Below, piece by piece: positions 22,761-31,847 of a stretch of DNA of 64,000 bases (within the stretch, counting starts at the first letter, position 1; every line of letters starts with the position of its first letter). The translations under genes were made by a program, and so were the position numbers. Under the pieces are notes generated by a model. It worked only from the letters and a program-made list of their open reading frames with translations. It did not search any database and was not told the DNA's origin. The stretch is from Sycobia sp. Sy_11 (Eukaryota; Arthropoda; Insecta; Hymenoptera; Epichrysomallidae): contig JACCIC010000022.1 in NCBI GenBank assembly GCA_018907035.1, forward strand, positions 1,116,501 to 1,180,500, given 5' to 3'.

Positions 22761-23739
22761 TTGGAGTAATATGTTTATATATTAATTTATAAGACTAGCC
22801 TCATGGAACTCCTCCATAATAGAGTATATTTCATTCCTGTGACTGATTTCCCGCAGACCTTTCAGCCAACAATACCCTTAGTCAATTTACTAACTTATTC
22901 GGATTATTCCAGTATTCATAGTCTAAGTGCCTTTTTTATACAATTTTAAATTGAGATAAAATACCTCGTCCCTTTTTCGAAACATACGTAAAAGAATTTC
23001 TAAAATTTTTTTATTTTTCATTACACATGTTGCGTCCAGCAACCATACATGTATTTTTGATGCAGGTCAAATCGTACGGCGCGTCATTGCGTATACTTTC
23101 CGGCGATTTTTAAAACGGGGGGAAGTAAGCAATGGAATCGAGAAAGAGGAGAAGGCGATACGATATTAATAAGGAGAGGGAGCGAAGAAAGTGCAAGAGG
23201 TATGGCAACGCTGTTTGTACGCTGAAAAAAAAAATATATACGTTGAATATACAGTCTCCAAAAAAATTCCAGTATAATCCCTGGAAAATTTTGGAGACGT
23301 ATAAATGGTATGCAAGGGTATTCGCCAATGTATATGGGCGACTAACTGCGTAGCTTGCGCCTCCCTCCCCCAATAAAAGTCCGACCAGATGCGGCTCGAA
23401 CCGTATAGCTAGGCCGCAGGTCCGTCCATAGCGTGCACTGGCCGCGCCGAAATTACGACTCGGACTGGAATGCCCCTCTTTACCTCCCCCACCGATGCTA
23501 TCTTCCCGTAGGAAAGTCGGAAGAAAGCGAAATGCGCGCTTGTGCGTCATTTATGGCCCCCTTTGTATACAAAGTATGAAATCTGAGAGACCGCCGAATA
23601 TCACCAACGGTTTTGACGAATGCAACTTAACAGAGAGTTTTAAAATATATGATGAAAACTCAGAGCCGAAGAAAATATTATTTTGAAGAATATTCCAGAA
23701 TAAAATATGAAACGTCGATCTACGAGTAGTTTATTACTA
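22761..23739. other. Unassigned segment with CpG-rich part
   Basis: No supported gene. The minus strand around 22790-22860 has a short Polinton-like open stretch (near MEEFHEASLIN). From 23040 to 23700 the sequence is richer in GC, with purine tracts next to GGGGGAAG (about 23117) and a C-rich tract at 23363. It may be a fragment of an LTR. Frames of up to 146 codons there have no motif. Confidence 0.35.
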
Positions 23740-24390
23740 CTATTATTACTACATTTATTATTATTATTAAAATTGTTATTATCATTACTAACTATTATTA
23801 TTACTTTTACCATTATAATGTAAAATATATATTTATAATCTATAATTACTATATTGTTCTACTATATACTCAAGAGTATATGTTTATAATCAATTATTAT
23901 TATAGTTATTATTATTATTATTATCATTATTATTACTTACGTATTTATAATTTTTTTAGAGTATTTAAGATTCCACTTGTTTTACTATATTAAATAGTAT
24001 ATGTTTATAGTCAATTATTATAATTACAATTATTATTATTATTATCCTTGTTATTATTATTACTTACGATCTATAATTACTACCGATTATTTAAGATTCT
24101 AATTATTTTACTATATTAATAGTATACGTTATAATTAATTACTATAATTATTATTATTGTTGTTCTATTATGATATTGCAAGATATGTGTTTGTAATCTA
24201 GAACTAGTACTATTAACTAAATTATACTACTACGTTGAAGAATATCTTCATCAAAATATTTTATATGTTATACTGTACCAATCTTTATAATTACTAAATA
24301 GCAAATATTATCTATAATATTTATGATAGAAATCTTTTATATTTATTATTATTATTATTATTATTTCTTTCAGTTTTCAGTATTATTTTG

Positions 24391-24420
<30 letters not shown>
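23740..24420. repeat. TTA-rich tandem repeat / minisatellite
   Basis: Trinucleotide-rich (TTA/ATT) blocks alternate with a recurring segment of the form ACTATATTAAATAGTATATG and TATTTAAGATTC, spaced about 120-130 bp. It ends with a short TA run at 24403-24418. Confidence 0.7.
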
Positions 24421-24422
<2 letters not shown>

Positions 24423-24449
24423 CTAAGATAGATTTAAGAAATTTGTAAG

Positions 24450-25093
24450 AGATGAACGGAGGCTGCTTTGTCTTTATGAAAAGCCCCCCTCCATCTCCCC
24501 ACCACAACCGAATTTTCCGTGGAGAAAATTTCGGCGGCGTCGCGGCCCGGGTATAAATACGGGCCCTCGAACACGCAAAAGCCAGACTGCCGGCCGTGTT
24601 CGATCCACGCGTACCTTAACAGAATTTTTGTAAATCGATTATAATAAAAAGTAAGTGAGAAAAATCTTGTTTTCCGTCATTCTTTTTTTAACTCCGCGAA
24701 GCACGCGCTCAACTTTAGATCGGGGGACGTTAGTCATTGCAGGCAAGAAAATTGCCGCTGGACTTTGCAGTCTCCGCTAAAGTTTAGCGCGGTTAGCTAG
24801 TGAGGTAGACTGGAGGCTGAGGAAGCTCGCGCCCTTACTAACTCCTAGAGAATGTCAGATTCGTCGCCACCCTGATATTCAACCGGTCATGTTGGAGCTG
24901 CCTCGAGTGTGGCTCTCACGAACGGCGAAATTACGCGAACGCGCCGCGAACGATCAATTTCGCGATCCGCCTCGCGTATCCCTGGCTTCATCGCTAAAGC
25001 GTGGCCAAAAAACTAGGGGGCAAACAGCGGAAGGCAACGGCATTAAATCGCCGTCGTTACGTCCGTGTGGCACCAACGCTGTTGGACGTCACA
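24450..25093 (+). mobile_element. LTR-like block with core promoter
   Basis: GC-rich sequence starts abruptly after the AT-rich minisatellite and stops at GACGTCACA (25093), next to decayed Polinton sequence. A TATA box (GGGTATAAATACGGG, about 24550) is followed 30 bp later by a plausible start and then AATAAAAAGTAAGT at about 24645. This resembles U3-R-U5 of an LTR, but the 5' boundary and target-site duplication were not found. Confidence 0.45.
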
Positions 25094-25214
25094 CACGAAT
25101 TCGTTTATTATTATCATAATCTTTTTTATGAACATTGAATTCTTCGAGAATTTTTTGATAAGTTTGATGATCGTTATTGTTTTAGTGATGGGGTATTTTG
25201 TATTATTAACTATG

Positions 25215-25618
25215 ACATTACCGTTGGTGAAATTTATTGGTAAATTTCCAATCAATATCACTCTCAGCTGATTCAAAAGAAGTATTAATGTTGTCAGTGC
25301 TGTGATTATTTTGTACAGTGTCATTATTACTAATATCAATATTAGAATTATAATTACTCTCATCATCAGACAACTATTCTTTAATTTTTTTTCCTCTTTA
25401 AAGGTAGATAAATTGTTCTTCTCTTCTTTTTTAATATTTGATACATCAGATACTTTTGCTACAGTAATGAGTTTATTTAGAGGAGTAATGATTAGTTTGA
25501 AGGTTTCATCTAATGCGCGTTCTATATTTTTCGATCATATTTTAATAATTTATATTGACGTCTTACGTGACTTGGCTAGTTGACGCAATATAGTTTTTTC
25601 TCGCTGATAGTCGGTCAT
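25215..25618 (-). pseudogene. Uncharacterised Polinton gene, decayed
   Basis: The minus-strand ATG at 25618-25616 begins MTDYQREKTILRQLAKSRK. The same frame, with two stops, continues to a RALDETFKLIITPLNKL segment. After a frameshift near 25378 an acidic Asn/Asp/Ser-rich tail runs to about 25220. The gene lies directly downstream of the packaging ATPase on the same strand. I know similar proteins only as hypothetical ones beside Polinton ATPases. Function unknown. Confidence 0.55.
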
Positions 25619-25663
25619 GTTGTGTGTTCAACGTTTAAAACCAGAATGTTCGACCTATATATG

Positions 25664-26136
25664 TTATGCTATATTTATAGCAAAACAGTCGAACCGTTTT
25701 CTATATCTACCATAATTGATGTTTTGATCTTTAGCAATGACTATAAAACTATGTTTACCATAATTCCAACAAGTTGAGAAAATGTTTTGAAATTGATTAA
25801 AAGACATGTCTGAGTTTGCATGATCGAGATATATATGTTTGAAATTTACCTGATCTTGTTGAAACAATATAAGTAAATTAACATTATTCCTTGCAATGTG
25901 TGCATAGGACTGACAAAGATAAAAAGAATCAACATTCTTATATCTTTCCATGCAAAAATAAGCTTTAACATTGACCTGTTTCTCGCAAGCAATATCATCG
26001 AAAATCATAATAGAGTCAGAAAGTACGTTGTCAGGTGATACTACTGCTTCATGTTCACTAAATGGAAAATTTTGTGTACCCGTTATTGGTTCCAAATTTT
26101 TTTCTAAATACTTGTATTTTGGTTGATTTAATGATT

Positions 26137-26143
<7 letters not shown>
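25664..26143 (-). pseudogene. Polinton packaging ATPase, C-terminal half
   Basis: The FtsK/HerA-type ATPase packages Polinton or virus DNA into capsids. This half starts at YSKSLNQPKYKYLEK, right after a TA run. It contains Walker B (IMIFDDIAC, 26011-25988), a YLCQSYAHI segment, and ends near GRYRKRFD. The Walker A half lies 17 kb away at 43345-43561 on the same strand, and the two Ty3/gypsy elements G1 and G2 sit between them. The frame of this half is open except for the artificial upstream extension through TA repeats. Confidence 0.85.
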
Positions 26144-26175
<32 letters not shown>

Positions 26176-26176
<1 letters not shown>

Positions 26177-26291
26177 CGCCGCGCCGCGCCACGAAGCCTT
26201 CGGCGCTCCGCTTCGCCGCGCCGCGCCGCTCACGACTTCGCGACTTATTACAAATATTAAAATTTCTGCGCGAGACTATTGTCTCGTCGCA
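26176..26291 (-). repeat. G1 3' LTR, truncated
   Basis: These 116 bp match the first bases of the 5' LTR (read on minus from TGCGACGAGACAATAG). The copy then stops at a TA microsatellite. The purine-rich GGGGGAAGGGGCAGA tract (26292-26306 on minus) directly precedes it and is the likely polypurine tract. Confidence 0.85.
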
Positions 26292-26411
26292 TCTGCCCCT
26301 TCCCCCGTGAAGAGTGAAACGCGATAACAAAAATGAAACGGAGGTTTAATATTTGAATTTATTATGCCGGACTCGGTGAAATAAATTGCGAGGAACCCGG
26401 TTTCGCGCATA

Positions 26412-26957
26412 TTATAACGTTGATTTTTCGATAATAAAAAAAAACAAACCTTTAGGTTGTCCGACTCTTATCGCTTCTGTTTTGGCGTCTATTCGGATGC
26501 GCCATCGCAAACCGTTGTCCCGAGCCCTGTATTCACGCACTCCCAGCGGGATCACGACCTCCGGCCCATTTGGGATTTTTATCCTTCTGGGCCGTGGGGG
26601 CTCCGGGATGGAAATCCGACGGAATCCTTCCGCCGGATTCGGAGGCACCTGAAATGACGTGTCCCGCTGCTGCCGGTGGATGGGCGGGACTGTTATTAGC
26701 GGTGGTGGGAAAGCTAAGGGTCTCGAGTGCGTCTGTAGCCGCTCCAGCCGCACCATTGGCCTCCTGGCCATAGCCTCTAGGACCGCCTTACTGGTCGGCT
26801 GGTATTCCGTCGTTGGTAGTGTCTGCTGTGGGGTGTGCTGAGGGAAATATCCCTCATCTCCAGTCACCTCCCCGAAGTACGAGGTATCTTTAGCGTCAAG
26901 CCAACGCTCGAATTCCTCGTATGACTCCTGCGGCGTCATATTCATAATAGCGTCCAT
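26412..26957 (-). CDS. G1 third ORF in env position, unknown
   Basis: A 181-codon frame with ATG at 26957-26955, between pol and the 3' LTR. The N-terminal third is acidic (QESYEEFERWLDAKDT), the middle is Pro-rich, and the C-terminal part is basic (RRIKIPNGPEVVIPLGV, then RWRIRIDAKTEAI). There is no signal peptide, membrane segment or furin-like site, so it does not look like an envelope protein. Function unknown. G2 has a different frame in the same place. Frame intact. Confidence 0.5.
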   Translation of the reverse strand: MDAIMNMTPQESYEEFERWLDAKDTSYFGEVTGDEGYFPQHTPQQTLPTTEYQPTSKAVLEAMARRPMVRLERLQTHSRPLAFPPPLITVPPIHRQQRDTSFQVPPNPAEGFRRISIPEPPRPRRIKIPNGPEVVIPLGVREYRARDNGLRWRIRIDAKTEAIRVGQPKGLFFFIIEKSTL

Positions 26958-27318
26958 CTTAACTTAAGCACGGTAGATTTTACACTGATCAGATTTGTTC
27001 TCTTTAAATTTAATTCAATCTAAAAGTTAGAACATGTTGAATAGTAGGCAAGGGCGTATTTGTTTACTTTTATTTCCCGACTCGACCGTATGTTCGAATT
27101 TATTGTCGAGGTAGGGAATTGTAAAGCCCATGCCTATATACCAAATTATTTGTATAGTTAGTTGATTATTTGTATAGTTAGTTGATTATTTAAACTTTGT
27201 GTCTTGATCGTGTGTGTTGCAGAATATAGATTCTCCATCGTGAGTCGCGTTTATTTAGGAAAAACAACCTTTTTCCTCCCGATTTATTTCCGAGCCGTAT
27301 TACATTGTACTTATCATT

Positions 27319-27495
27319 AAGTCGCTATATACAGAATTATTAACTCGCTATATAAAATTAGTAACTCGCTATTTTAAATTATTAACACGCTATTTTAAAT
27401 GATTAACACGCTATATACAGAATTATTGACTCGCTATATAAATTTAGTAACTCGCTATTTTAAATTATTAACGCGCTCTATACAGAATTATTTAC
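27319..27495. repeat. About 22-bp tandem repeats inside G1
   Basis: Eight imperfect units start with CTCGCTAT or CACGCTAT and end in AATTATTAA/AATTAGTAA. They lie in the 630-bp gap between the pol stop and the third ORF. Confidence 0.8.
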
Positions 27496-27587
27496 AGAGA
27501 TCTCGCTTACTTAATTATCTTATTTACTTATTACTATTGCCGGCAATGTACAATATTTTACAATTTTACAAAATTATTTACAAAAAT

Positions 27588-30023
27588 TCACGTATCGTAA
27601 CCGGTATACGGTTTTATGTCCTTGACATGAATTTTTTCTATTAGTTTCCCATCTGCTCCTTGCAGATCAAATATGACTGGGGAAACTTTCTTTATTATTG
27701 CAAATGGCCCACTATATTTTTCGCAAAGTTTTGCATTGAGCTGATTTGCTTTATTTGACAGTATGTGTTGACGCTTCAGGACTTGTTCGCCAACACGTGG
27801 CTGCCAATCGCGTCGGCGTAAGTCATAATATTTTCTCTGTCGCGAGAAAGACTGTGCCGTTTTTATTTTGGCGAGCTCAAGTGCTTCCTGAATATTCCTT
27901 ATCCTTTCTTCTGCTTTTGATTTTGAACGCTGTCCTATTTCTTGTTTCAGGCTACTTGGTGCGCTTAGCTCTCGTCCGAAATTTAAATAAGCTGGCGTAT
28001 AACCCGTGCTATTGTGCATGGCTGTGTTATATGCAAATGAAATTTCGTTTAGATAATTATCCCATGTTTTTTGGGACTTATCTATGTACTGTTTTACCAT
28101 AGTTTTTACAGTGCGATTTACCCGTTCTACAGGATTGCACTGGGGTGAATACGGTGGCGTTGTTCGATGAGTAATTTTCGTATTTTTTAATATTTGGCGA
28201 AACTCATTCGAAATAAATTGTCTACCGTTATCACTCACTATTACTTGCGGGCATCCAAAACGTAATATAATCTGTTCTTGGATTGCTCGTCCTATGGCAG
28301 CACCCGTTGCTTTCCGTAATGCACGTAGTTCGATCCATTTCGTTAATCGATCCTGCATTACAAGAAGCATAATATGTCCGTTATTCGATCGTGGAAGAGG
28401 CCCTACCAAATCAACAGAGACCATCTCCCATGGCTGTGTTACATTTGTCGCGTGCATTTTTCCCGCCGGGGCTGACTGCTGTGCTTTATGCTTTTGGCAG
28501 TTTATACACGCGCGTATGTACCGTGTGGCTTCACGGAACATGCCTGGCCAGTAGTAGTTTTTAGCTAATTTTGCTAAAGTTTTAGCTACTCCTAAATGTC
28601 CTGCCGTGGGATCATCGTGGTTTTCCCTCATTATTCGCTGTTTTTCTGAATCATTTATGCATATTTTCCACTCGCTTAATTCATTTGTTTCATTAAAATC
28701 AAGCGTGTGTAATATGTGCCGATACAATCTATTGCCTTCTATCCTGTAATCCAGAAAATCTTTCGGATTTTCTGATACCGATTTATAAGTTTTCTCGTAC
28801 CATTTATTTTCCGTTTTGGATATCGCATTTATTTCGACTGGATTCCGTGATAGTATGTCGGCCACGTTGTTTTCTGTCCCTTTTCGATACTGTATATCGA
28901 AATCCCATTGTGCTAATTCCAGTGCCCATCGTGCCAACCTTCCTGATGGATTATCTAACTTCTCCAACCATTTTAGTGATTGGTGATCCGTTACCACTGT
29001 AAACGGATAACCTTCTAGATATGGGCACATTTTCCATATGCCCCACCGCACAGCTAAACATTCCAATTCAGTGACGGAATAATTTTTTTCAGCTGGATTT
29101 AGTGTGCGGCTAGCATATGCTATGACGTTCTCTTTTTCTCCGTCTATCTGTGTTAGCACGGCGCCTAGGCCAAGCAGACTCGCATCTGTTTGCAGGACAA
29201 AAGGCAGATTCCAATTTGGACATGCCAAAACAGGAGCTTCCGTTAAGTTTTTCTTTAGCTCTTCAAAAGCTGTTGCTTGATCCTGTGTCCATGTCCATTC
29301 TGTTTTCTTCTTTAATAATATACTTAACGGTGCTGCTGTTTTTGACAAATCTTTAATAAAACGCCTATAGCAGGAAAGCATTTCAAAAAATCTTTTCAAT
29401 TCTTTTTGATTTTTTGGTGGTGGTATTGCTGAAATCGCTTTAATTTTTTCAGGATCTGTTCGGATTCCCTGTGCATCAACCACGTGTCCCAGATACGGAA
29501 GTTGTGACCTTGCAAATTTGCATTTTTCTGGATTCGGCTTTAATTTGGCAGCCCGCAACCTTTCAAAGACTGTCTTTAGCAATTCTTTATGTTCTTTGTA
29601 TGTCTCGGTGACGATAATTATGTCATTAAGATATGCAAATGCATTTGGTGCCATATCGGGTGTAATAATTGTATCTAGCAATCTCTGAAACGTTGCTGGG
29701 GCAGTATGTAAACCAAAAGGCATTACATTGAACTCATAAAGGCCTCGTCCTGGCACTGTAAAAGCCGTAAGAGGCTTACTTTCTTCTGTTAGGTTAATTT
29801 GCCAATAGCCATTTTTAAGGTCAATAGTTGACAGTATTCGTGCGCCCTGCAACTTATCAAGAATTGACTGTATTTGTGGCAGGGGGTAAGCATCCTTTTT
29901 CGAAATTTTATTTAAACAGCGAAAATCCACACAAAATCGAGGTTTGCCGTCTTTTTTCCTTGCGATTACTACAGGACTACTCCATGGGCTGTCTGACGGT
30001 CGTATTATGCCCTCCTTTATCAT
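27588..30023 (-). CDS. G1 pol: reverse transcriptase, RNase H, integrase
   Basis: One open frame of 811 codons. RT motifs run from PSDSPWSSPVV (about residues 9-19) through FCVDFRCLNK to the catalytic site at about 131-134, which reads YLND instead of YxDD, so the first catalytic Asp is Asn (codon 29627-29625). RNase H has LQTDAS, TELECLAV and TDHQSLKW. Integrase has an HHCC zinc finger (HDDPTAGH ... CINCQKH), core residues in SVDLVGPLP, SDNGRQF and PVERVNRT, and a C-terminal domain ending KPYTGYDT. The real start is upstream, separated by a 1-nt slip in an A7 run near 30046. The long open frame with a broken RT site suggests recent death. Confidence 0.92.
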   Translation of the reverse strand: MIKEGIIRPSDSPWSSPVVIARKKDGKPRFCVDFRCLNKISKKDAYPLPQIQSILDKLQGARILSTIDLKNGYWQINLTEESKPLTAFTVPGRGLYEFNVMPFGLHTAPATFQRLLDTIITPDMAPNAFAYLNDIIIVTETYKEHKELLKTVFERLRAAKLKPNPEKCKFARSQLPYLGHVVDAQGIRTDPEKIKAISAIPPPKNQKELKRFFEMLSCYRRFIKDLSKTAAPLSILLKKKTEWTWTQDQATAFEELKKNLTEAPVLACPNWNLPFVLQTDASLLGLGAVLTQIDGEKENVIAYASRTLNPAEKNYSVTELECLAVRWGIWKMCPYLEGYPFTVVTDHQSLKWLEKLDNPSGRLARWALELAQWDFDIQYRKGTENNVADILSRNPVEINAISKTENKWYEKTYKSVSENPKDFLDYRIEGNRLYRHILHTLDFNETNELSEWKICINDSEKQRIMRENHDDPTAGHLGVAKTLAKLAKNYYWPGMFREATRYIRACINCQKHKAQQSAPAGKMHATNVTQPWEMVSVDLVGPLPRSNNGHIMLLVMQDRLTKWIELRALRKATGAAIGRAIQEQIILRFGCPQVIVSDNGRQFISNEFRQILKNTKITHRTTPPYSPQCNPVERVNRTVKTMVKQYIDKSQKTWDNYLNEISFAYNTAMHNSTGYTPAYLNFGRELSAPSSLKQEIGQRSKSKAEERIRNIQEALELAKIKTAQSFSRQRKYYDLRRRDWQPRVGEQVLKRQHILSNKANQLNAKLCEKYSGPFAIIKKVSPVIFDLQGADGKLIEKIHVKDIKPYTGYDT

Positions 30024-30027
30024 TTTA

Positions 30028-30744
30028 TCAACTTCCTCGTTGATAATTTTTTTGCATTGCCGGGTTTCTAGCTCGGTAACGTTGTTTTAATGGTGTAGTG
30101 TCCGTCAGTCGTATTTCATGTTTCATCCAAGGCGTAGCCCCTTTAATAGAATTAAATTTTTCCATTTCTGTATTTATAAATCTTTCGAAATCTTTCTTTT
30201 GCTGTTTTGGTAACTCTTGCAATCCTGTTTGAAGGTTCTGAATACTTGAGATTTGATTTATAAATATATTACTATTTCTAAGTTTTTTTCCTTTCAATGA
30301 AACGTCGATGTTCAATTTAGTTAAAATATCCATTCCTAGGATAATTTTACTACTTAATTTATTCATTACGTAAAATTCTTGATTTACGTAATAATTTTTT
30401 ATCTTGACTATGCCTTTTATCCCTTTCATTTCGGATATCAATGCACCGTTTGCCAGTATTGCTGCTTTGGATTTTTCTACCGCAGTCCAATTGCATTTAT
30501 TTTTGCAATGGTTTGCCACGTCCGGCCGTATAAAAGAATTAACTGAACCTGTGTCAACTAATGCTTTATACTTTTTTTGGCCTATTTTTGCTATTACAAA
30601 ATAGCGTAAGTCTAATTGTTGGTCGGCCGGGCCTGTGATGGTCCGGCCGCAATTTCGTTTCCCGGCTTTTGGCATTTGCAGTCGCGCGAAAATACGCCGT
30701 CTTTGCCACACCGGGTGCAAAATTTTCTTTGTGCATTTTTGCAT
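30028..30744 (-). CDS. G1 retropepsin-like protease and start of RT
   Basis: This is an aspartic protease of the retropepsin type that would cut the Gag-Pol polyprotein. The active site is ALVDTGSVNSFI, and IILGMDIL is the conserved flap-distal motif. The frame overlaps the zinc-finger part of gag in another frame, as is usual for Gag-Pol frameshifting, and its upstream boundary is therefore not an ATG. At the low end it runs into the RT N-terminal region (PLKQRYRARNPAMQK) and terminates after the A7 run. Confidence 0.85.
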   Translation of the reverse strand: MQKCTKKILHPVWQRRRIFARLQMPKAGKRNCGRTITGPADQQLDLRYFVIAKIGQKKYKALVDTGSVNSFIRPDVANHCKNKCNWTAVEKSKAAILANGALISEMKGIKGIVKIKNYYVNQEFYVMNKLSSKIILGMDILTKLNIDVSLKGKKLRNSNIFINQISSIQNLQTGLQELPKQQKKDFERFINTEMEKFNSIKGATPWMKHEIRLTDTTPLKQRYRARNPAMQKNYQRGS

Positions 30745-31675
30745 TGGAAACGTGTATGGCCTTGTTGCTTACAACGCCAGCAACATTTACTCTTGTCGTA
30801 CGACGACGTAATTGCCATTATTGCATTTCGTGGTTTCACGAATGATCGATGATTTTCGGAAGTTGATTTTGTTTTATCTCCTTCCATTCTATTTAATTTT
30901 TCTCGTACAATTTCTACCTTCCGGACTAAATCACTTACGGAGGCTATCTTTTCTCTTGCAATTCAGGCAACATATTTTCGTACAAATTGTCTAATTGTGT
31001 ACGAATATCTAAACCTCCGCGACGTCTCATTAACGTACATAAGGCGTTCGCGTAATCTAAAATCGATTCCTTCGATTTTTGTTTTCGGTCTATTATTTGC
31101 CTATCTAACTGTCGTTGTTCATTTGGAGGTAAGTAAAATTCTCTCATTAATTTTTGCAATCCCTCCCACGACGTGATATCTCTAGCAAAATTTCGAAACC
31201 ATTGTTGCGCGTTGCCTCTCAATAATTCCGGTAAGCCCTGCAACAATTGTGCGTCCGTTAGGCCGTAGACGGCACGCAATTCCGAAACTCTTTCCAGGAA
31301 TGCGTGAACATTTTTCCCGTCGAAATGGCAATTCCATTTCCTCATCTGGTCGGCTATTTTTGCCGCCGGATTAATGGGAATATTTGCCATAATTTGATTC
31401 GGTGTTGGAAGTACATTACTTTCTCCTAATAGTGGAGACGATGTATTTTGCAATTTCTCGGTGAGCAATTGCTGCTCATCGGCCGTCCTGTCGTGCTCTT
31501 CTACGTAATCCGGCGCGTCGTCTGGCTTATCATTAAAAAATTCCGGATTTTGACTTACATATCGTACTAATCTCTGCCGGAGTTGAACAACATTACCGTC
31601 TAGACTTAACTCGAATTTCGCTAACTCTATAAGCAACTGCTCCCTACGAAGCTTATATATCCACGAGACCTTCAT
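30612..31675 (-). pseudogene. G1 Gag with SAP-like N-terminus and zinc knuckles
   Basis: The likely start is the ATG at 31675-31673 (MKVSWIYKLRREQL), because the related G4 copy starts at the same residue. The N-terminus has a SAP-like helix-turn-helix pattern (LLIELAKFELSLDGNVVQLR). The capsid region (KWNCHFDGKNVHAFLERVSE ... LMREFYLPPNE) is retrotransposon Gag. A small deletion near 30950-30960 shifts the frame just after MLPELQ. The second segment (30887-30612) has two zinc knuckles, CWRCKQQGHTRFQC and CTRCGKDGVFSRDC; the second lacks the usual His. Gag would coat the RNA in cytoplasmic particles. Confidence 0.85.
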
Positions 31676-31830
31676 TGTTTTTATTCGACTATTGACAATA
31701 TTGCTATCTACTCTATATATCCCATCCAGCAAATAATTCCGTTCAATAAATCAAAATTCAAAATTTAATAAGGATTTTTAAAATTTTTAGATTAAATAGT
31801 ATCAATAAGCACGACTGTATCCATGAAATT

Positions 31831-31847
31831 CGCTTGTTCGGGCGCCA
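31831..31847 (-). promoter_or_regulatory. G1 primer-binding site
   Basis: Directly next to the LTR end, the minus strand reads TGGCGCCCGAACAAGCG. The first 13 bases resemble a tRNA-Lys-type primer-binding site. Confidence 0.75.

Noticed and set aside
23110..23550. 146-codon minus-strand frame
   Set aside because: No motif and atypical composition, in a patch that looks like transposon or LTR debris.
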